DNA of 64,000 nucleotides from Calothrix sp. 336/3 (GTDB taxonomy: Bacteria; Cyanobacteriota; Cyanobacteriia; Cyanobacteriales; Nostocaceae). How positions within the stretch are numbered: the first letter of the stretch is position 1; each line of letters begins with the position of its first letter. The stretch is taken from positions 248,001 to 312,000 of the forward strand of contig NZ_CP011382.1 in assembly GCF_000734895.2 (NCBI RefSeq), in the 5' to 3' direction. Positions 15,361 through 26,394 of the stretch are shown in pieces. Position numbers and translations under genes: made by a program. The notes under the pieces were generated by a model that was given only the letters and a program-made list of their open reading frames with translations, was not told where the DNA came from and did not search any database.

Positions 15361-18021
15361 TTAATTTTCTTGATACTCACCAAATTGCTGGATAAGTTTT
15401 GCAACTAAACCTGTCCATCCAGTTTGATGACTAGCACCAATACCTGCTCCATTGTCACCGTGGAAATATTCATAAAATAAAATAAAATCTTGCCAGTTAG
15501 GGTCATTTTGAAACTTTTCTGCACCACCATAAACAGGTCGCTTGCCAGAATCATCTCTCAGAAATATTCTCATTAATCTTTGTGATAATTCCGCAGCAAC
15601 TTCCCAAAGTGTCATCATTTTCCCCGAACCCGTGGGACATTCCACTTGAAAATCATCTCCCAGGTAATAATGAAATTTTTGCAGAGATTCTATTAATATA
15701 AAATTAACTGGAAACCACACAGGACCACGCCAATTAGAGTTACCACCAAATAAACCACTACTGGATTCGGCAGGTTCATAATTGACTATAAATTGAGAGC
15801 CGTCAATATTAAATTTATAGGGATGTTCTCCATGAACTCTCGAAAGTGCCCGAATTCCATAATCTCCCAAAAACTCACTTTCATCCAGCATTTTTTGTAA
15901 AATTAATTTTAATTTATCCCTAGAAACAATTGCCAATAATCTCCTGGCTTCCATACCTTTTGATTCCATACAAGCTACATTTTTTCGCAAGTCAGGACGA
16001 TTTTTGATAAACCATTCCAAACGTACTTTAAAGTCAGGAAGTATATTTAATATTTCTGGCTCAATTGTTTCCACGGCAAATAGGGGAATTAGTCCCACCA
16101 TTGATCTCACTTTCAGGGTAATTTGTCTTTCACTCAGGTTTAAAACATCATAGAAAAATCCATCTGATTGATTCCACAAAGTATCTTCCCCTTCGCCAAT
16201 ATGGTTCATCGCATCGGCAATATAAAGGAAGTGTTCAAAAAATTTAGTAGCAATATCTTCATAAACAGGATTAGTTTTTGCCAGTTCTAAAGCAATTGTA
16301 AGCATATTCAAACAATACATTGCCATCCAACTAGTGCCGTCAGATTGGTTAATATGTCCACCCGTAGGTAAAGTGGCACTGCGATCAAATACTCCTATAT
16401 TATCTAACCCAAGAAATCCCCCTTGAAAAACATTATTACCTTCAACATCTTTGCGATTTACCCACCAAGTAAAATTCAGTAATAACTTCTGAAAAACTCT
16501 TTCTAAAAATTGTCTATCTGCACGTCCAAACATCTTCTGTTCAATCTTATAAACACGCCAAGTTGCCCAAGCATGAACAGGAGGATTGACATCACCAAAT
16601 GCCCACTCATAGGCAGGAATTTGCCCATTGGGATGCATAAACCATTCTCTTGTTAAAACATCCAATTGATTCTTCGCAAAATCTGGGTCAATCATTGCCA
16701 AAGGAATACAATGGAATGCCAAATCCCACGCCGCAAACCAAGGATATTCCCATTTATCAGGCATGGAAATAATATCTTCATTATTTAGGTGAAACCACTC
16801 ATGATTTCTGCCATTTTTACGTGATTGAGGTGGAGGGAATGTAGCTAAATCACCTTTGAGCCATTTCTCGACATCATAATGATAAAACTGTTTAGTCCAG
16901 AGCATACCAGCAAAGGCTTGACGTTGCACATTTTGCATATCTTCGCTGATATCAAATGGCGTAATCCTCTGATAAAAATCATCTGCCTCTTGCTGTTTTT
17001 GAGCAAATATTTTATCAAAATTTTCATCAAAAGCTTCAGTTAATCTTGGGACATCACTTAAGCGCAATCTAATAGTTTTAGTTTCACCAGCACCAACTGT
17101 TAATAAATAATGAGCGGCTGCTTTTGTGCCTATTTTTTCTGGATTAACTGTCTCTTTTTGACCATGAACAAGATAATCATTAATTCCGTCTTTCACATAT
17201 GTATTAGTATTATCAACTCCAAATATTCTTTTGGTATTTGTTTCATTTTCTGTAAATAAAAGCTCGGTTTCTCCCTCACAATATAACCATCTTTTACCTA
17301 AAATTGGGTGGAAAGCTGCGATAATATTCAGAGAGTTATCTAATTTAATTTCTTGTAGAGCAGGTTTATTAGTTTCCCCATCCCAAGACCAAGTATTACG
17401 AAACCAAAGAGTTGGTAAAACATGCAGTGTTTTCATTTCTGCACCTCGGTTAACTACTTTGATTTGAATCAAAATATCCTCAGCAGTGTTTTTGGCATAT
17501 TCAACGAACACATCAAAATATTTGTTTTCATCAAATACACCTGTATTTAGTAGTTCAAATTCTGGCTCTTGACGACTTCTGCGTTGATTTTCTTTAATTA
17601 ATTGGGAATAAGGGAATGCTGTTTGGGGATATTTATAAAGCGCTTTCATATAAGAATGAGTGGGGGTATTATCAAGATAAAAATAATATTCTTTGACATC
17701 TTCTCCATGATTTCCTTCATTCCCAGTTAAGCCAAAAAACCTTTCCTTGATAATGGCATCTTCCCCATTCCAAAGAGTAATAGCAAAACATAATTGTTGA
17801 TGATCATCGGAAATACCAAAAATGCCATCTTCACCCCAACGATAGGCACGCGATCGCGCTTGATCGTGAGTAAAATAATCCCAGGCAGTACCGTTGGGAC
17901 TATAGTCTTCCCGTACTGTTCCCCATTGGCGATCGCTTAAATATGGTCCCCATTTACGCCATTTTGCTTGATGATTCCGGGTTTGTTCTAATCTAATTTC
18001 TTCCTGGGTTAAATTTGTCAT
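15361..18021 (-). CDS. MGH1/GH63-like glycoside hydrolase
   Basis: I start this at ATG 18021 ([16 protein letters not shown]), giving 886 residues; an upstream frame to 18099 adds 26 residues without family character. The C-terminal half is an (alpha/alpha)6 barrel of the GH63 C-terminal/MGH1 type: [18 protein letters not shown] (acid-bearing first motif), [37 protein letters not shown] and [17 protein letters not shown]63 relatives release glucose from alpha-linked oligosaccharides or glucosyl/mannosylglycerate; the latter would fit osmolyte turnover. It lies 90 bp downstream of the GMC oxidoreductase on the same strand and is probably co-transcribed. Confidence 0.87.
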   Translation of the reverse strand: MTNLTQEEIRLEQTRNHQAKWRKWGPYLSDRQWGTVREDYSPNGTAWDYFTHDQARSRAYRWGEDGIFGISDDHQQLCFAITLWNGEDAIIKERFFGLTGNEGNHGEDVKEYYFYLDNTPTHSYMKALYKYPQTAFPYSQLIKENQRRSRQEPEFELLNTGVFDENKYFDVFVEYAKNTAEDILIQIKVVNRGAEMKTLHVLPTLWFRNTWSWDGETNKPALQEIKLDNSLNIIAAFHPILGKRWLYCEGETELLFTENETNTKRIFGVDNTNTYVKDGINDYLVHGQKETVNPEKIGTKAAAHYLLTVGAGETKTIRLRLSDVPRLTEAFDENFDKIFAQKQQEADDFYQRITPFDISEDMQNVQRQAFAGMLWTKQFYHYDVEKWLKGDLATFPPPQSRKNGRNHEWFHLNNEDIISMPDKWEYPWFAAWDLAFHCIPLAMIDPDFAKNQLDVLTREWFMHPNGQIPAYEWAFGDVNPPVHAWATWRVYKIEQKMFGRADRQFLERVFQKLLLNFTWWVNRKDVEGNNVFQGGFLGLDNIGVFDRSATLPTGGHINQSDGTSWMAMYCLNMLTIALELAKTNPVYEDIATKFFEHFLYIADAMNHIGEGEDTLWNQSDGFFYDVLNLSERQITLKVRSMVGLIPLFAVETIEPEILNILPDFKVRLEWFIKNRPDLRKNVACMESKGMEARRLLAIVSRDKLKLILQKMLDESEFLGDYGIRALSRVHGEHPYKFNIDGSQFIVNYEPAESSSGLFGGNSNWRGPVWFPVNFILIESLQKFHYYLGDDFQVECPTGSGKMMTLWEVAAELSQRLMRIFLRDDSGKRPVYGGAEKFQNDPNWQDFILFYEYFHGDNGAGIGASHQTGWTGLVAKLIQQFGEYQEN

Positions 18022-18110
18022 CTCATTTCCAGTCCCGTCCATATATTTTGCCCAATTAAAATTTACTAAGAATAGTTGACTATTTGACTTAAGTAGCATT
18101 TTTGCAAATA

Positions 18111-19667
18111 TTAAGCCATGCGTTCAATTAGGCGATCGCCCACACGCAAAGCATTGGCAATAATTGTTAAGGTAGGGTTTACAGCAGCGCTGGAGCGAAA
18201 GAAACTACCATCGACTACATACAAATTATCAATGTCGTGGGTGCGACAATTAATATCCAACACAGAAGTTTTAGGATCTTCACCAAAGCGACAGGTACCA
18301 CACTGATGTGCAACACCTTGCAAGGGCAATTTTTTGCGGAAATAAAAGGAAACAGGAATAATCCGTTCACCATAACCAATCATTTTCAATACTTGTGTCC
18401 AGCGATTGACTAGCCGATTGTAGGCTTCGGTATTATTTTCTGTATAATTTAACTGGATAGAATCACCCCGCAGAGTAACCCGGTTATTGGGGTCAGGCAA
18501 ATCTTCAGCAGTTAACCACCAGTCTACCGAATGAGTGGCGATCGCCTCAAAAGCATTTTTTTCCTGAAAGGATAGTCCCAAAACTGAGGGAGACTCTTGA
18601 GCAATCATATCTGCATTCACTTTCCCCAATAACTGTACGTGACCCATGGGATAATCAAAATCTGCATCACCCCAGTAAAAATCATTAATTGCTAAGGTTT
18701 TTTGAAATTCCGTTAAATTGGGTTTGAAGCTGACTCCAATAATGGCTCCATTTTGATGCTTCATTAAATTTCGTCCCACCTGATCCGAACTATTTGCTAA
18801 CCCAGAAGGATGGCGATCGTTAGCTGAACGTAATAACAAAGCAGCAGAATTGATTGCTCCACAGGAAACAACCACAATATCACTAGAAAAAATATGTGTT
18901 TCTCTATTAATTTCGGCTTCTACAGCAATGATTTCTCGTCCAGAAGGATTTGTATGTAGTAGTTTTACCTTGGCTTCAGTGATGAGGGTGACATTATCAT
19001 ACTGCTCTGCTGGACGTATACAACTCACATCTGCATCAGCTTTCCCATTTACTAAGCAAGGAAATCCATCACAGGTATTACAACGAATACAGTCACTTAA
19101 ACGACGATTTACTTCATTTAACTTAATAGCAAGTGGTAAATAAAAGGGATGATAACCTTTTGTTTTCAGCAAATCATGAATTTCTTGAATCCGGGGTTCG
19201 TGGGTAATTGCGGGATAGGGATAATCTTCAGTTGTAGTTGGTTCTGTGGGGTCTAAACCACGCTGACCATGTACTTGATAAAGCTTTTCAGCTTGAGTAT
19301 AGTAGGGTTCAAAATCCTTGTATTTGAGAGACCATTCTGGTGAAATTCCACCCTTGTGAATCACCCGTTCAAAGTCTTTTTCTCGCCAACGAAATAGGGC
19401 ACCCCCATACACTTTAGTATTACCACCAACAAAATAACTTGTGCCCGGATGAATTGCATTTCCCTTTTGGTCATACCAAACTTCATGAGTATGATAATGC
19501 TCTTTTTGTACTACTTCTACCGTATTCCAATTAGCTTTCTCACGAGGTAAAAAAGAACCACGTTCCAAAATTAAAATTTTCTTGCCAGTGGGAGCTAGAC
19601 GATAAGCAAGTGTACCCCCACCTGCACCAGTACCAATGATGATTACATCGTAGTGTGAAGTCGTCAT
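18111..19667 (-). CDS. GMC family FAD-dependent oxidoreductase
   Basis: I start at ATG 19667 ([18 protein letters not shown]), 518 residues; a frame to 19691 adds eight. The Rossmann dinucleotide motif GTGAGGG begins at Gly12, followed by LILERG. Later landmarks are [14 protein letters not shown] and the C-terminal [10 protein letters not shown] ... [19 protein letters not shown], which contains the substrate-site region. A cysteine cluster ([12 protein letters not shown] near residue 200) is a feature of one subfamily and may bind metal. Such enzymes oxidise alcohols, sugars or sterols with FAD. Downstream the glycosidase follows in the same direction, suggesting linked sugar metabolism. Confidence 0.9.
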   Translation of the reverse strand: MTTSHYDVIIIGTGAGGGTLAYRLAPTGKKILILERGSFLPREKANWNTVEVVQKEHYHTHEVWYDQKGNAIHPGTSYFVGGNTKVYGGALFRWREKDFERVIHKGGISPEWSLKYKDFEPYYTQAEKLYQVHGQRGLDPTEPTTTEDYPYPAITHEPRIQEIHDLLKTKGYHPFYLPLAIKLNEVNRRLSDCIRCNTCDGFPCLVNGKADADVSCIRPAEQYDNVTLITEAKVKLLHTNPSGREIIAVEAEINRETHIFSSDIVVVSCGAINSAALLLRSANDRHPSGLANSSDQVGRNLMKHQNGAIIGVSFKPNLTEFQKTLAINDFYWGDADFDYPMGHVQLLGKVNADMIAQESPSVLGLSFQEKNAFEAIATHSVDWWLTAEDLPDPNNRVTLRGDSIQLNYTENNTEAYNRLVNRWTQVLKMIGYGERIIPVSFYFRKKLPLQGVAHQCGTCRFGEDPKTSVLDINCRTHDIDNLYVVDGSFFRSSAAVNPTLTIIANALRVGDRLIERMA

Positions 19668-19691
19668 ATTATCATAGGCTCGCATTCTCAA

Positions 19692-20048
19692 GTTCTTTGT
19701 GGAAAACTAAAGCTCTCAAAGTAAATGAGGTTTATTTCCGAATGTGAAAATATTATGACGCAGTATAGAGATGGGAAAATGATATTTACCTAAATATTAA
19801 TACTGAAAATACTAAGAGTTTGCTTAAATTTTTCTTAGGAAATTTTCAGCAGATTTTTAGGATTGCTCTATTGACTATTCTGTCTAAATAATTACTATTT
19901 TGCGATCGCACCTTGATACCATTTTTCTAAATTCCGGCTACAGATAATTCTCCCCCTGCTGTCTATGTGTAGCTTGAGTTTGGAGAATTAGTATTACTGC
20001 TAGATATCTAGTTGCAGCATTCAAAAAAAGCAATTGAAAAAACTTAAT
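19692..20048. other. Intergenic region upstream of the GMC gene
   Basis: Holds a single GTGGAAAAC half-site at about 19699-19707, oriented as in the three tandem repeats but without a good second copy, and a GCGATCGC at about 19903-19910. No frame was seen. Confidence 0.4.
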
Positions 20049-21605
20049 TTATTTTTTCTCAATTACTTCTTGAAGAAATGGTGATAGTTCACTATTTAGC
20101 CGACCAGAACGCACAAGTTCAGCATAGGTATCGGCTTCAACTGAAAGTAGTTCTTGACGCAGTTGCTCCATGATAAAATCTTGCAAATTTGGATATTCAT
20201 CCTGTAATTTCTCGATTTCTCCTTGCAAGCATTCAAGTTCTCCTCGAATAAGTGTTTCTTGGTAGCGACAAAATTCTGGATCAATCCCTCGACGTTGCTC
20301 AATTTGACTTAAATGTTGGAGTACTTGATTTAAAGCATTTTCACGCGCAACTGCTTCTAAATATTGTTGACGTACTGGTTGATCACCCAATAATTTCAAC
20401 CCTTTTAGTAAAGGTTGGATGGTTAATCCTTGGACAAGTAGTGTAAACAACACTGCACCAAATACCGTAGCAATTAACCCTTCCCGATCTGGTAAATTAG
20501 CCGAAACACTCAACGCTAAGGCAATGGAAACAGCACCCCGTAATCCGCCCCACCAAAGGACTGTTTGGTCTGGTAGAGTAATCTTATTAACTACACGATT
20601 GCTCAAAAAGCCTAATAGATAAATAGCGATCGCGCGTGTAATAATCATCGCTCCCACTGTAATAGCGATCGCTTGTAAGTTGTCGCCCAAAATTGTAAAG
20701 CGAATTTGATCGCCAATCAGCAAAAACACAATCGAATTGACAAAAAATGCCAGAAATTCCCAAAATTCTGTGACAATTACCCTTGTACGGGGGTTCATAC
20801 CAATTCGAGAGCCAAAGTTACCTAGAATTAGACCTGTAGTCACAACTCCAATCACCCCAGAACCACCCAAATCTTCAGTAATTAAATAAGTTCCGTAAGC
20901 AGCAACGAGGGTTAAAGACTGTTCAACTAAAGGTAAATCAAAGCGTTGAGTTAGATAAGAAATACCAAATCCAATTAAACCCCCAACAGCGATACCAATA
21001 CCGACAACGCTAAAAAACTGTAGCAAAATTGGTTTGATTCCCAATTCCGCAGTCCCCGTAGACAGCGCAATTAAAAAACCAAAGGCAACAACAGCCATGC
21101 CATCATTAAATAAGCTCTCACCTTCCATTAAAGTTGAAAGCCTTTTATCAGTTCCTAATTCCCGAAATAATGCAGTTACAGAAACCGGATCCGTAGCAGA
21201 AAGACAAGCTCCAATTAGCAAAGCAGTTGAAAGAGAAATTCCTGCTAGTTGATTTAACCCAATTGCGACTCCAGCAATAGAAATTATTACCCCAACAATT
21301 GCAAACAAACAAATTGGGAATAAATCCTGCTTTAAATCTGCCCATTTTAAGTTCCAGGCAGCTTCAAATAACAGAGGGGGCAAAAAAATCGATAAAATTA
21401 AGCCGGGAGAAAGATTGACTAATCGCACATCTACTAGTGCTAACATCAACCCAACAATTACTAATAAAAGTGTGTAGGGGATACGACGAAACCAGCTAAA
21501 TATTTGTGGTAGGGTTGCTACACTCAGAGAAACTAAAAGTACAAGCAGAAATTGCTTGAGATTTTCTTCAATTACCACTTCTCCAATTGCCGATTCAATC
21601 GCCAT
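20049..21605 (-). CDS. CPA1-type Na+/H+ antiporter
   Basis: A 518-residue cation/proton antiporter. Twelve or so helices fill residues 15-400, including the ion-binding motif LSATDPVSVTALFRELG and the following EGESLFNDGMAVVAFGF, both hallmarks of NhaP/CPA1 proteins. GGLRGAVSIALAL marks the late conserved helix. A hydrophilic tail from about 405 is rich in Gln/Glu and predicted helical (LNQVLQHLSQIEQRR), usual for bacterial NhaP. Function: extrusion of Na+ or K+ in exchange for protons across the cytoplasmic or thylakoid membrane. The start is ATG 21605, divergent from the DUF389 pair over 121 bp. Confidence 0.92.
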   Translation of the reverse strand: MAIESAIGEVVIEENLKQFLLVLLVSLSVATLPQIFSWFRRIPYTLLLVIVGLMLALVDVRLVNLSPGLILSIFLPPLLFEAAWNLKWADLKQDLFPICLFAIVGVIISIAGVAIGLNQLAGISLSTALLIGACLSATDPVSVTALFRELGTDKRLSTLMEGESLFNDGMAVVAFGFLIALSTGTAELGIKPILLQFFSVVGIGIAVGGLIGFGISYLTQRFDLPLVEQSLTLVAAYGTYLITEDLGGSGVIGVVTTGLILGNFGSRIGMNPRTRVIVTEFWEFLAFFVNSIVFLLIGDQIRFTILGDNLQAIAITVGAMIITRAIAIYLLGFLSNRVVNKITLPDQTVLWWGGLRGAVSIALALSVSANLPDREGLIATVFGAVLFTLLVQGLTIQPLLKGLKLLGDQPVRQQYLEAVARENALNQVLQHLSQIEQRRGIDPEFCRYQETLIRGELECLQGEIEKLQDEYPNLQDFIMEQLRQELLSVEADTYAELVRSGRLNSELSPFLQEVIEKK

Positions 21606-21726
21606 ATTAGAATTACCCCGAAAGTTATAAGCTAATTTTAGTTAAATCATTGCCAGATGGCAGCCATTGAACAAAGCAGTCATAATTAACAGATTAAAGT
21701 CAAAGTTAAAATCTTAGGACTGATAA

Positions 21727-22731
21727 ATGCTTGAGAGTGTGAGCGATCGCATCAAAAATTTTCAGCACAAAACTGTTGAATTGACTCAGTTAGAGCAACT
21801 ACAAACCGAATTGTTAGAGGAATCTACACTTTCACCGAATTACCTCATTTTAACGGTTGGCTCTTGTATTATTGCAACCCTTGGCTTAATTACTAATAGT
21901 GCTGCCGTTATTATCGGAGCAATGATCATTGCACCTTTAATGCTGCCAATCAGGGGACTCGCTTACGGCGCACTTACAGGTAATATTTTACTCTTTCGCC
22001 GAGGGTTAATAGCTATTGTATTCGGAACCCTGCTATCAATTGGGTTAGCTTACACCCTAGAGATGTTAGTGGGAATTTCTGCTTTTGACACCGAAGTGCT
22101 ATCGCGTTCTAAACCAACCTTATTAGATTTAGGGATTGCAGTGACAGCAGGTAGTATTAGCGGTTATGCCAAAACAAATTCTAAAATTTCTGGTAGTTTG
22201 GTGGGAACTGCGATCGCAGTGGCGTTAATGCCGCCTATTTGTGTTATCGGTTTGGGTTTAGCCTCTGCAAATTGGTCACTCAGTCAGGGAGCAGTTCTTC
22301 TTTATCTAACTAACCTTTTAGGTATTAGCCTCGCTTGTATGCTGACATTTGTAATTATGGGCTATTCTCCCATAAAGCGAGCAGGTGCTGCACTATTTTG
22401 GACATTATTACTTACAGGTATTTTACTGCTACCTCTAAGTGTCACATTCGCCCAATTAGTTCGACAAACAAATCTGGAAACCAGCCTCAAGAATGCACTA
22501 CTAACTAAAACCATCACGTTTCAACGCTTGGAATTGCTCAAAATTAATACCAATTGGTTAACCAAACCTCCCCAAGTTCAGTTAATTGTGCGGACAAAAG
22601 TACCCGTGACTCCCAAGCAAGTTGGATTATTAGAAAATTTTGTGCAAAAAGAAATGGGGCAACCCTTCACTTTAGTATTTGAGGTTAGCAAAATTGAAGA
22701 GATTAGAAGAGAAACGCCTATTTTACCCTGA
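21727..22731 (+). CDS. DUF389 family membrane protein, first of a tandem pair
   Basis: A 334-residue protein recognised as DUF389 (TIGR00341-like) by the block TNSAAVIIGAMIIAPLMLPIRG, SKPTLLDLGIAVTAGSISGYAK and VALMPPICVIGLGLA. About six helices span residues 38-245. A soluble tail (about 255-325) contains RLELLKINTNWLTKPPQVQL and a ferredoxin-like pattern ending in FEVSKIEEI. Function is unknown. It is closely similar to the next gene throughout, so the pair arose by tandem duplication. The N-terminal soluble domain present in some relatives is absent. Confidence 0.88.
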   Translation: MLESVSDRIKNFQHKTVELTQLEQLQTELLEESTLSPNYLILTVGSCIIATLGLITNSAAVIIGAMIIAPLMLPIRGLAYGALTGNILLFRRGLIAIVFGTLLSIGLAYTLEMLVGISAFDTEVLSRSKPTLLDLGIAVTAGSISGYAKTNSKISGSLVGTAIAVALMPPICVIGLGLASANWSLSQGAVLLYLTNLLGISLACMLTFVIMGYSPIKRAGAALFWTLLLTGILLLPLSVTFAQLVRQTNLETSLKNALLTKTITFQRLELLKINTNWLTKPPQVQLIVRTKVPVTPKQVGLLENFVQKEMGQPFTLVFEVSKIEEIRRETPILP

Positions 22732-22860
22732 TTTCTCTCCAAGGGTAGATAGTAGCATTTTGACATCTATCACCATCAATAGATGACTGTATTTTAAAAT
22801 CAGAATACGTTTATAAATTTAGCCTTTATGGCAAGCTCTAGTTAGAGGAGTAGATAAATT

Positions 22861-23895
22861 TTGCTATTTGCTATTCGCGATCGCTTCAGGAATTTTAGAC
22901 GACATAGGCTAGAACCAATACGGATAAAGCAAATACAAACAGAATTGCTAGAAGAATCTAGCATAAATGCAACTTACTTAATTTTGATTATTGGTTCCTG
23001 TGCTATTGCTAGCTTCGGTTTACTCAGTAATAGCACTGCGGTAATTATTGGAGCGATGATTATTGCACCATTAATGCTACCTATTCGTGGTTTAGCTTTT
23101 GGTGCATTGTCGGCTAATGTAGAGCTATTTCGTAAAGCTATTATTGCAATTATAGTCGGAACAGTATTGGGAATAGCAATCGCTTGCAGTCTCGGTTGGC
23201 TGGTTGGGATTGCGAACTTTGGGAGTGAAGTACTATCTCGTTCAAAACCTACCTTATTAGATTTGGGAATTGCAGTAGGTGCTGGGAGTATTAGCGGTTA
23301 TGCCAAAGTTCAACCCAAGATTTCCACCAGTTTAGCAGGAACAGCGATCGCTGTCGCCCTAATGCCTCCTGTTTGTGTTATTGGTTTAGGAATATCACAA
23401 GCAAATTGGTCACTTAGTCAGGGAGCAACTTTACTTTATCTGACAAATCTGCTGGGTATTACCCTTGCATGTATGTTGACGTTTTTTATTGTCGGCTATT
23501 CTCCACTTCACAAAGCCAGAACACCTTTAATTCTGACTTTATTATTTATCAGTACCTTGCTGATTCCTTTAACTGTTAGCTTTAGTAGATTAGTTCAGCA
23601 AGCACGACTCGAAAGTAGTGTAAAAAAGATATTACTCAATCGTACCCTCACATTTCAACGCTTAGATTTAATTAAAAGTGATACTAATTGGTTAACAAAT
23701 CCCCCACAAGTTCGATTAAGTGTAAGAGCCAAAGAACCAGTGACAATTACACAAGTCAGGTTATTAGAAGATTTTCTAGCAAAAGAAATGGGAAGACCTT
23801 TTACTTTAATATTTGAGGTTGGACAAATTGAAGAAGTTAGAAGAAATATGACAACTTTTAATTTAGAAAAATCTCAAAATTTAGAACAAAAATAA
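22861..23895 (+). CDS. DUF389 family membrane protein, second of a tandem pair
   Basis: A 344-residue paralogue of the preceding gene: TELLEESS, STAVIIGAMIIAPLMLPIRG, SRSKPTLLDLGIAVGAGS and VALMPPVCVIGLG recur at matching positions. The best start is TTG 22861, preceded by GAGGAG about ten bases upstream; no in-frame ATG precedes the conserved region. The extra 20 residues at the C-terminus (after VRRNMTTF) are Asn/Gln/Lys-rich. It is followed after 78 bp by the MscS channel on the same strand, so antiporter, DUF389 pair and MscS form one ion-homeostasis cluster. Confidence 0.87.
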   Translation: MLFAIRDRFRNFRRHRLEPIRIKQIQTELLEESSINATYLILIIGSCAIASFGLLSNSTAVIIGAMIIAPLMLPIRGLAFGALSANVELFRKAIIAIIVGTVLGIAIACSLGWLVGIANFGSEVLSRSKPTLLDLGIAVGAGSISGYAKVQPKISTSLAGTAIAVALMPPVCVIGLGISQANWSLSQGATLLYLTNLLGITLACMLTFFIVGYSPLHKARTPLILTLLFISTLLIPLTVSFSRLVQQARLESSVKKILLNRTLTFQRLDLIKSDTNWLTNPPQVRLSVRAKEPVTITQVRLLEDFLAKEMGRPFTLIFEVGQIEEVRRNMTTFNLEKSQNLEQK

Positions 23896-23973
23896 TAACT
23901 TTAGGTAGAATTATTTTTTAATAAAAGCTAATAAAATACACGTAAAAAGACAGTGTTTCAATAGGTAATACAG

Positions 23974-24996
23974 ATGAAGGCAGATATATCCGCAGTTTGG
24001 GACAAAATTCAGGGGATGATTAATGGATTTATTATCCTACTACCGAATATGGTGATAGCATTAATTGTTTTTGCTATCTTCCTCTATATTGCTAGATCAA
24101 TTAAGAAAGTCGTCAAGCGTCTGACCCATAATCATCGCCAAGCCCGAAGTTTAGGAATGGTATTAGGAAGATTAGCACAAGGAACAACAATTTTAATCGG
24201 TTTATTTGTTGCCCTATCGATTGTGATACCAACGTTTAAAGCAAACGATTTAATTCAACTATTGGGGATTAGTGGGGTCGCAATTGGTTTTGCTTTTCGT
24301 GATATTTTACAAAACTTTTTAGCAGGTATTTTAATTTTACTCACCGAACCTTTCCAAATCAACGACCAAATTGTATTTAAAAACTTTGAAGGAACTGTAG
24401 AAAACATTCAAACACGCGCGACAACTATAAAAACATATGATGGTCGGCGAATTCTAATTCCTAATTCAGAGCTATTTACTAATTCTGTGACTGTCAATAC
24501 TGCTTTTAATAATCGTCGGTTACAATACGATATTGGCATTGGTTATGGCGATGATATAGATATAGCCAAAGAATTAATTTTGGAAGCGATGCATAGTGTT
24601 AAAGAGGTTTTAAAAGACCCCGCTCCTGATGTGTTGGTGATGGATTTAGCCGAAAGTACCGTTAATATCCGCGCACGTTGGTGGATTGATCCACCACGAC
24701 GTATAGATGATCTAACATCACGCGATCGCGTTCTCTGTGCAATTAAGAAAAAGCTCACGGAAAACGGTATAGATTTGCCTTATCCAACCAGACAAATTTT
24801 ATTCCATGACCAAACCGAAGAGACGGATGGAGACAGATCTCGTCAACGTGAAGGTTGGGTTGCTGGTAAAGGTGAATTCCCAAAACCTCGCCGTATCAGC
24901 GATTCTATCAGGCACTTGGCACAAGTACAGGCGCAACAAAATGGCAAGGTTGATTCCCATATTACAAACGATGGAAAAACAGAAAATGTTAACTAA
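23974..24996 (+). CDS. mscS: MscS-family mechanosensitive ion channel
   Basis: A 340-residue small-conductance-type channel. Helices lie at about 20-42, 62-88 and 92-118; the last is the pore helix, with LGISGVAIGFAFRDILQNFLAG. The beta domain follows with FQINDQIVFKNFEGTVENI, TYDGRRILIPNSELFTNSV as the family signature, then the alpha/beta domain. The C-terminal 85 residues (AIKKKLTENG onward) are the part duplicated in the remnant at 9802-10080. The channel opens under membrane tension to release solutes on osmotic downshift. The stop overlaps the converging reductase gene by 4 bp. Confidence 0.92.
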   Translation: MKADISAVWDKIQGMINGFIILLPNMVIALIVFAIFLYIARSIKKVVKRLTHNHRQARSLGMVLGRLAQGTTILIGLFVALSIVIPTFKANDLIQLLGISGVAIGFAFRDILQNFLAGILILLTEPFQINDQIVFKNFEGTVENIQTRATTIKTYDGRRILIPNSELFTNSVTVNTAFNNRRLQYDIGIGYGDDIDIAKELILEAMHSVKEVLKDPAPDVLVMDLAESTVNIRARWWIDPPRRIDDLTSRDRVLCAIKKKLTENGIDLPYPTRQILFHDQTEETDGDRSRQREGWVAGKGEFPKPRRISDSIRHLAQVQAQQNGKVDSHITNDGKTENVN

Positions 24997-26336
24997 ATAT
25001 CTAACACTACCCTAGAACTTCCAGGTTGGGAAATACAAATCAACACCGAACCCTCATCAATCTCCGCAGTTGGTTCTTCCTGATAATTCACATTCCCCCC
25101 ATTTATTTTACACATACAAGTTCCACAAACACCCACTCGACAACTAAAAGGTGGATTAATATCATGAGCTTCGGCAAATTCTAAAATACTGCCGTCCCCT
25201 TCCTGCCAATTCAATGTTTTCCCAGATTTGGCAAACACAATTTCTGCTTCTTTCACACCCTCACCAACAGTTACATCAAGTGATTGTTTTTCCGATGTAA
25301 GTTTCATGGGTTTACCAAAAGATTCAAAGAAAATTCTACTTTCAGATACTCCCGATGCCTTCAATCCTGTCATAATTGACTGCATAAAAGCTGGAGAACC
25401 ACACAGGAAATATTCAGCTTCTTGCCCAACTAACTGTTGAATTAAAGCCGCATCAACATAACCAATACTATGATATTTTCCCGTATCTCCAGGAGTCGGA
25501 CGACTATAGCGGTAATGCACATTTAAATGAGAATTTTGTTGGGAAATATCCATCATCTCATCACGAAAAGCATGATATCTGCCATCCCTAGCACCATGTA
25601 CAAACCAAATTGAGCGATGAGGATTAATTCTAGTCACAGCTTTTGCCATACTAATCATCGGAGTAATTCCTACACCATTGCTAATTAATACCGCAGGTAT
25701 GGATTTTTGCACATCTAGAACAAACTTCCCATTGGGTGGTTTGGCAGGAATTATTGAACCTTCGTGAATAAAATCATGCATAAAATTAGATGCTATTCCT
25801 GGTGGTACATCTAAGTCCTGGGGTGCTGGTTCGCGCTTAATTGAGAGACGATAATATTTGCAGGGCTGAGTATAATCAGAAAGAGAATAAGTACGAATTA
25901 CAGGTTTATTTTGTCCAGGAATATCCAGTTTAATTGTTAAAAATTGACCTGGCTGGAAGTTAGGGATTTCCTCCTTATCTTCAGGTTGCAAGTAAAAAGA
26001 TGTGATTTCTTCACTCTCTTTGACTTTGCGAACAATGACAAAATTTCGCCAATCTTTCCAAGTATTATCAGATATTCCTTGATGATATTGATATTCCCTC
26101 AGGTCGGAAACTGATTTTTTATCTTTGCTTTTACTTGTGTAAATCAAACCCAAAATAGCACCACAACCTGCTCCTAGTAATGAGGAATATGTCCCCAATC
26201 GATAATCCAATTTACCTTTGGGATTTGTCACACCCATTACTAAAGCTGCCATTAAGGTGGTGACAGAAAAAGTAGTTGCTGCTGCCGTTAAACTTCTAAC
26301 TAATGGATTTTTAATTCTTCCCAAACTTTCTAGCAT
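24993..26336 (-). CDS. Membrane-anchored flavin reductase with C-terminal 2Fe-2S ferredoxin domain
   Basis: I start at ATG 26336, which has GGAGG seven to eight bases upstream; a frame to 26354 adds six residues. The 447-residue product has two hydrophobic N-terminal segments (about 10-35, 50-68), an FNR-type FAD domain (about 98-200; VIRTYSLSDY binds FAD), an NAD(P)H domain (about 205-325; VLISNGVGITPMISMAK, FLCGSPAFM) and a plant-type ferredoxin domain with cluster cysteines Cys399, Cys404, Cys407 and Cys434. This is the Hcr/flavohaemoprotein-reductase layout: NAD(P)H to FAD to 2Fe-2S. The acceptor is unknown. It is last in the operon with the aquaporin and dehydrogenase. Confidence 0.9.
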   Translation of the reverse strand: MLESLGRIKNPLVRSLTAAATTFSVTTLMAALVMGVTNPKGKLDYRLGTYSSLLGAGCGAILGLIYTSKSKDKKSVSDLREYQYHQGISDNTWKDWRNFVIVRKVKESEEITSFYLQPEDKEEIPNFQPGQFLTIKLDIPGQNKPVIRTYSLSDYTQPCKYYRLSIKREPAPQDLDVPPGIASNFMHDFIHEGSIIPAKPPNGKFVLDVQKSIPAVLISNGVGITPMISMAKAVTRINPHRSIWFVHGARDGRYHAFRDEMMDISQQNSHLNVHYRYSRPTPGDTGKYHSIGYVDAALIQQLVGQEAEYFLCGSPAFMQSIMTGLKASGVSESRIFFESFGKPMKLTSEKQSLDVTVGEGVKEAEIVFAKSGKTLNWQEGDGSILEFAEAHDINPPFSCRVGVCGTCMCKINGGNVNYQEEPTAEIDEGSVLICISQPGSSRVVLDI

Positions 26337-26394
26337 AAATATCCCCTCCTCCACGATTTTTGAATTTGGAATTTAGATAAATTTCATCCCGACA

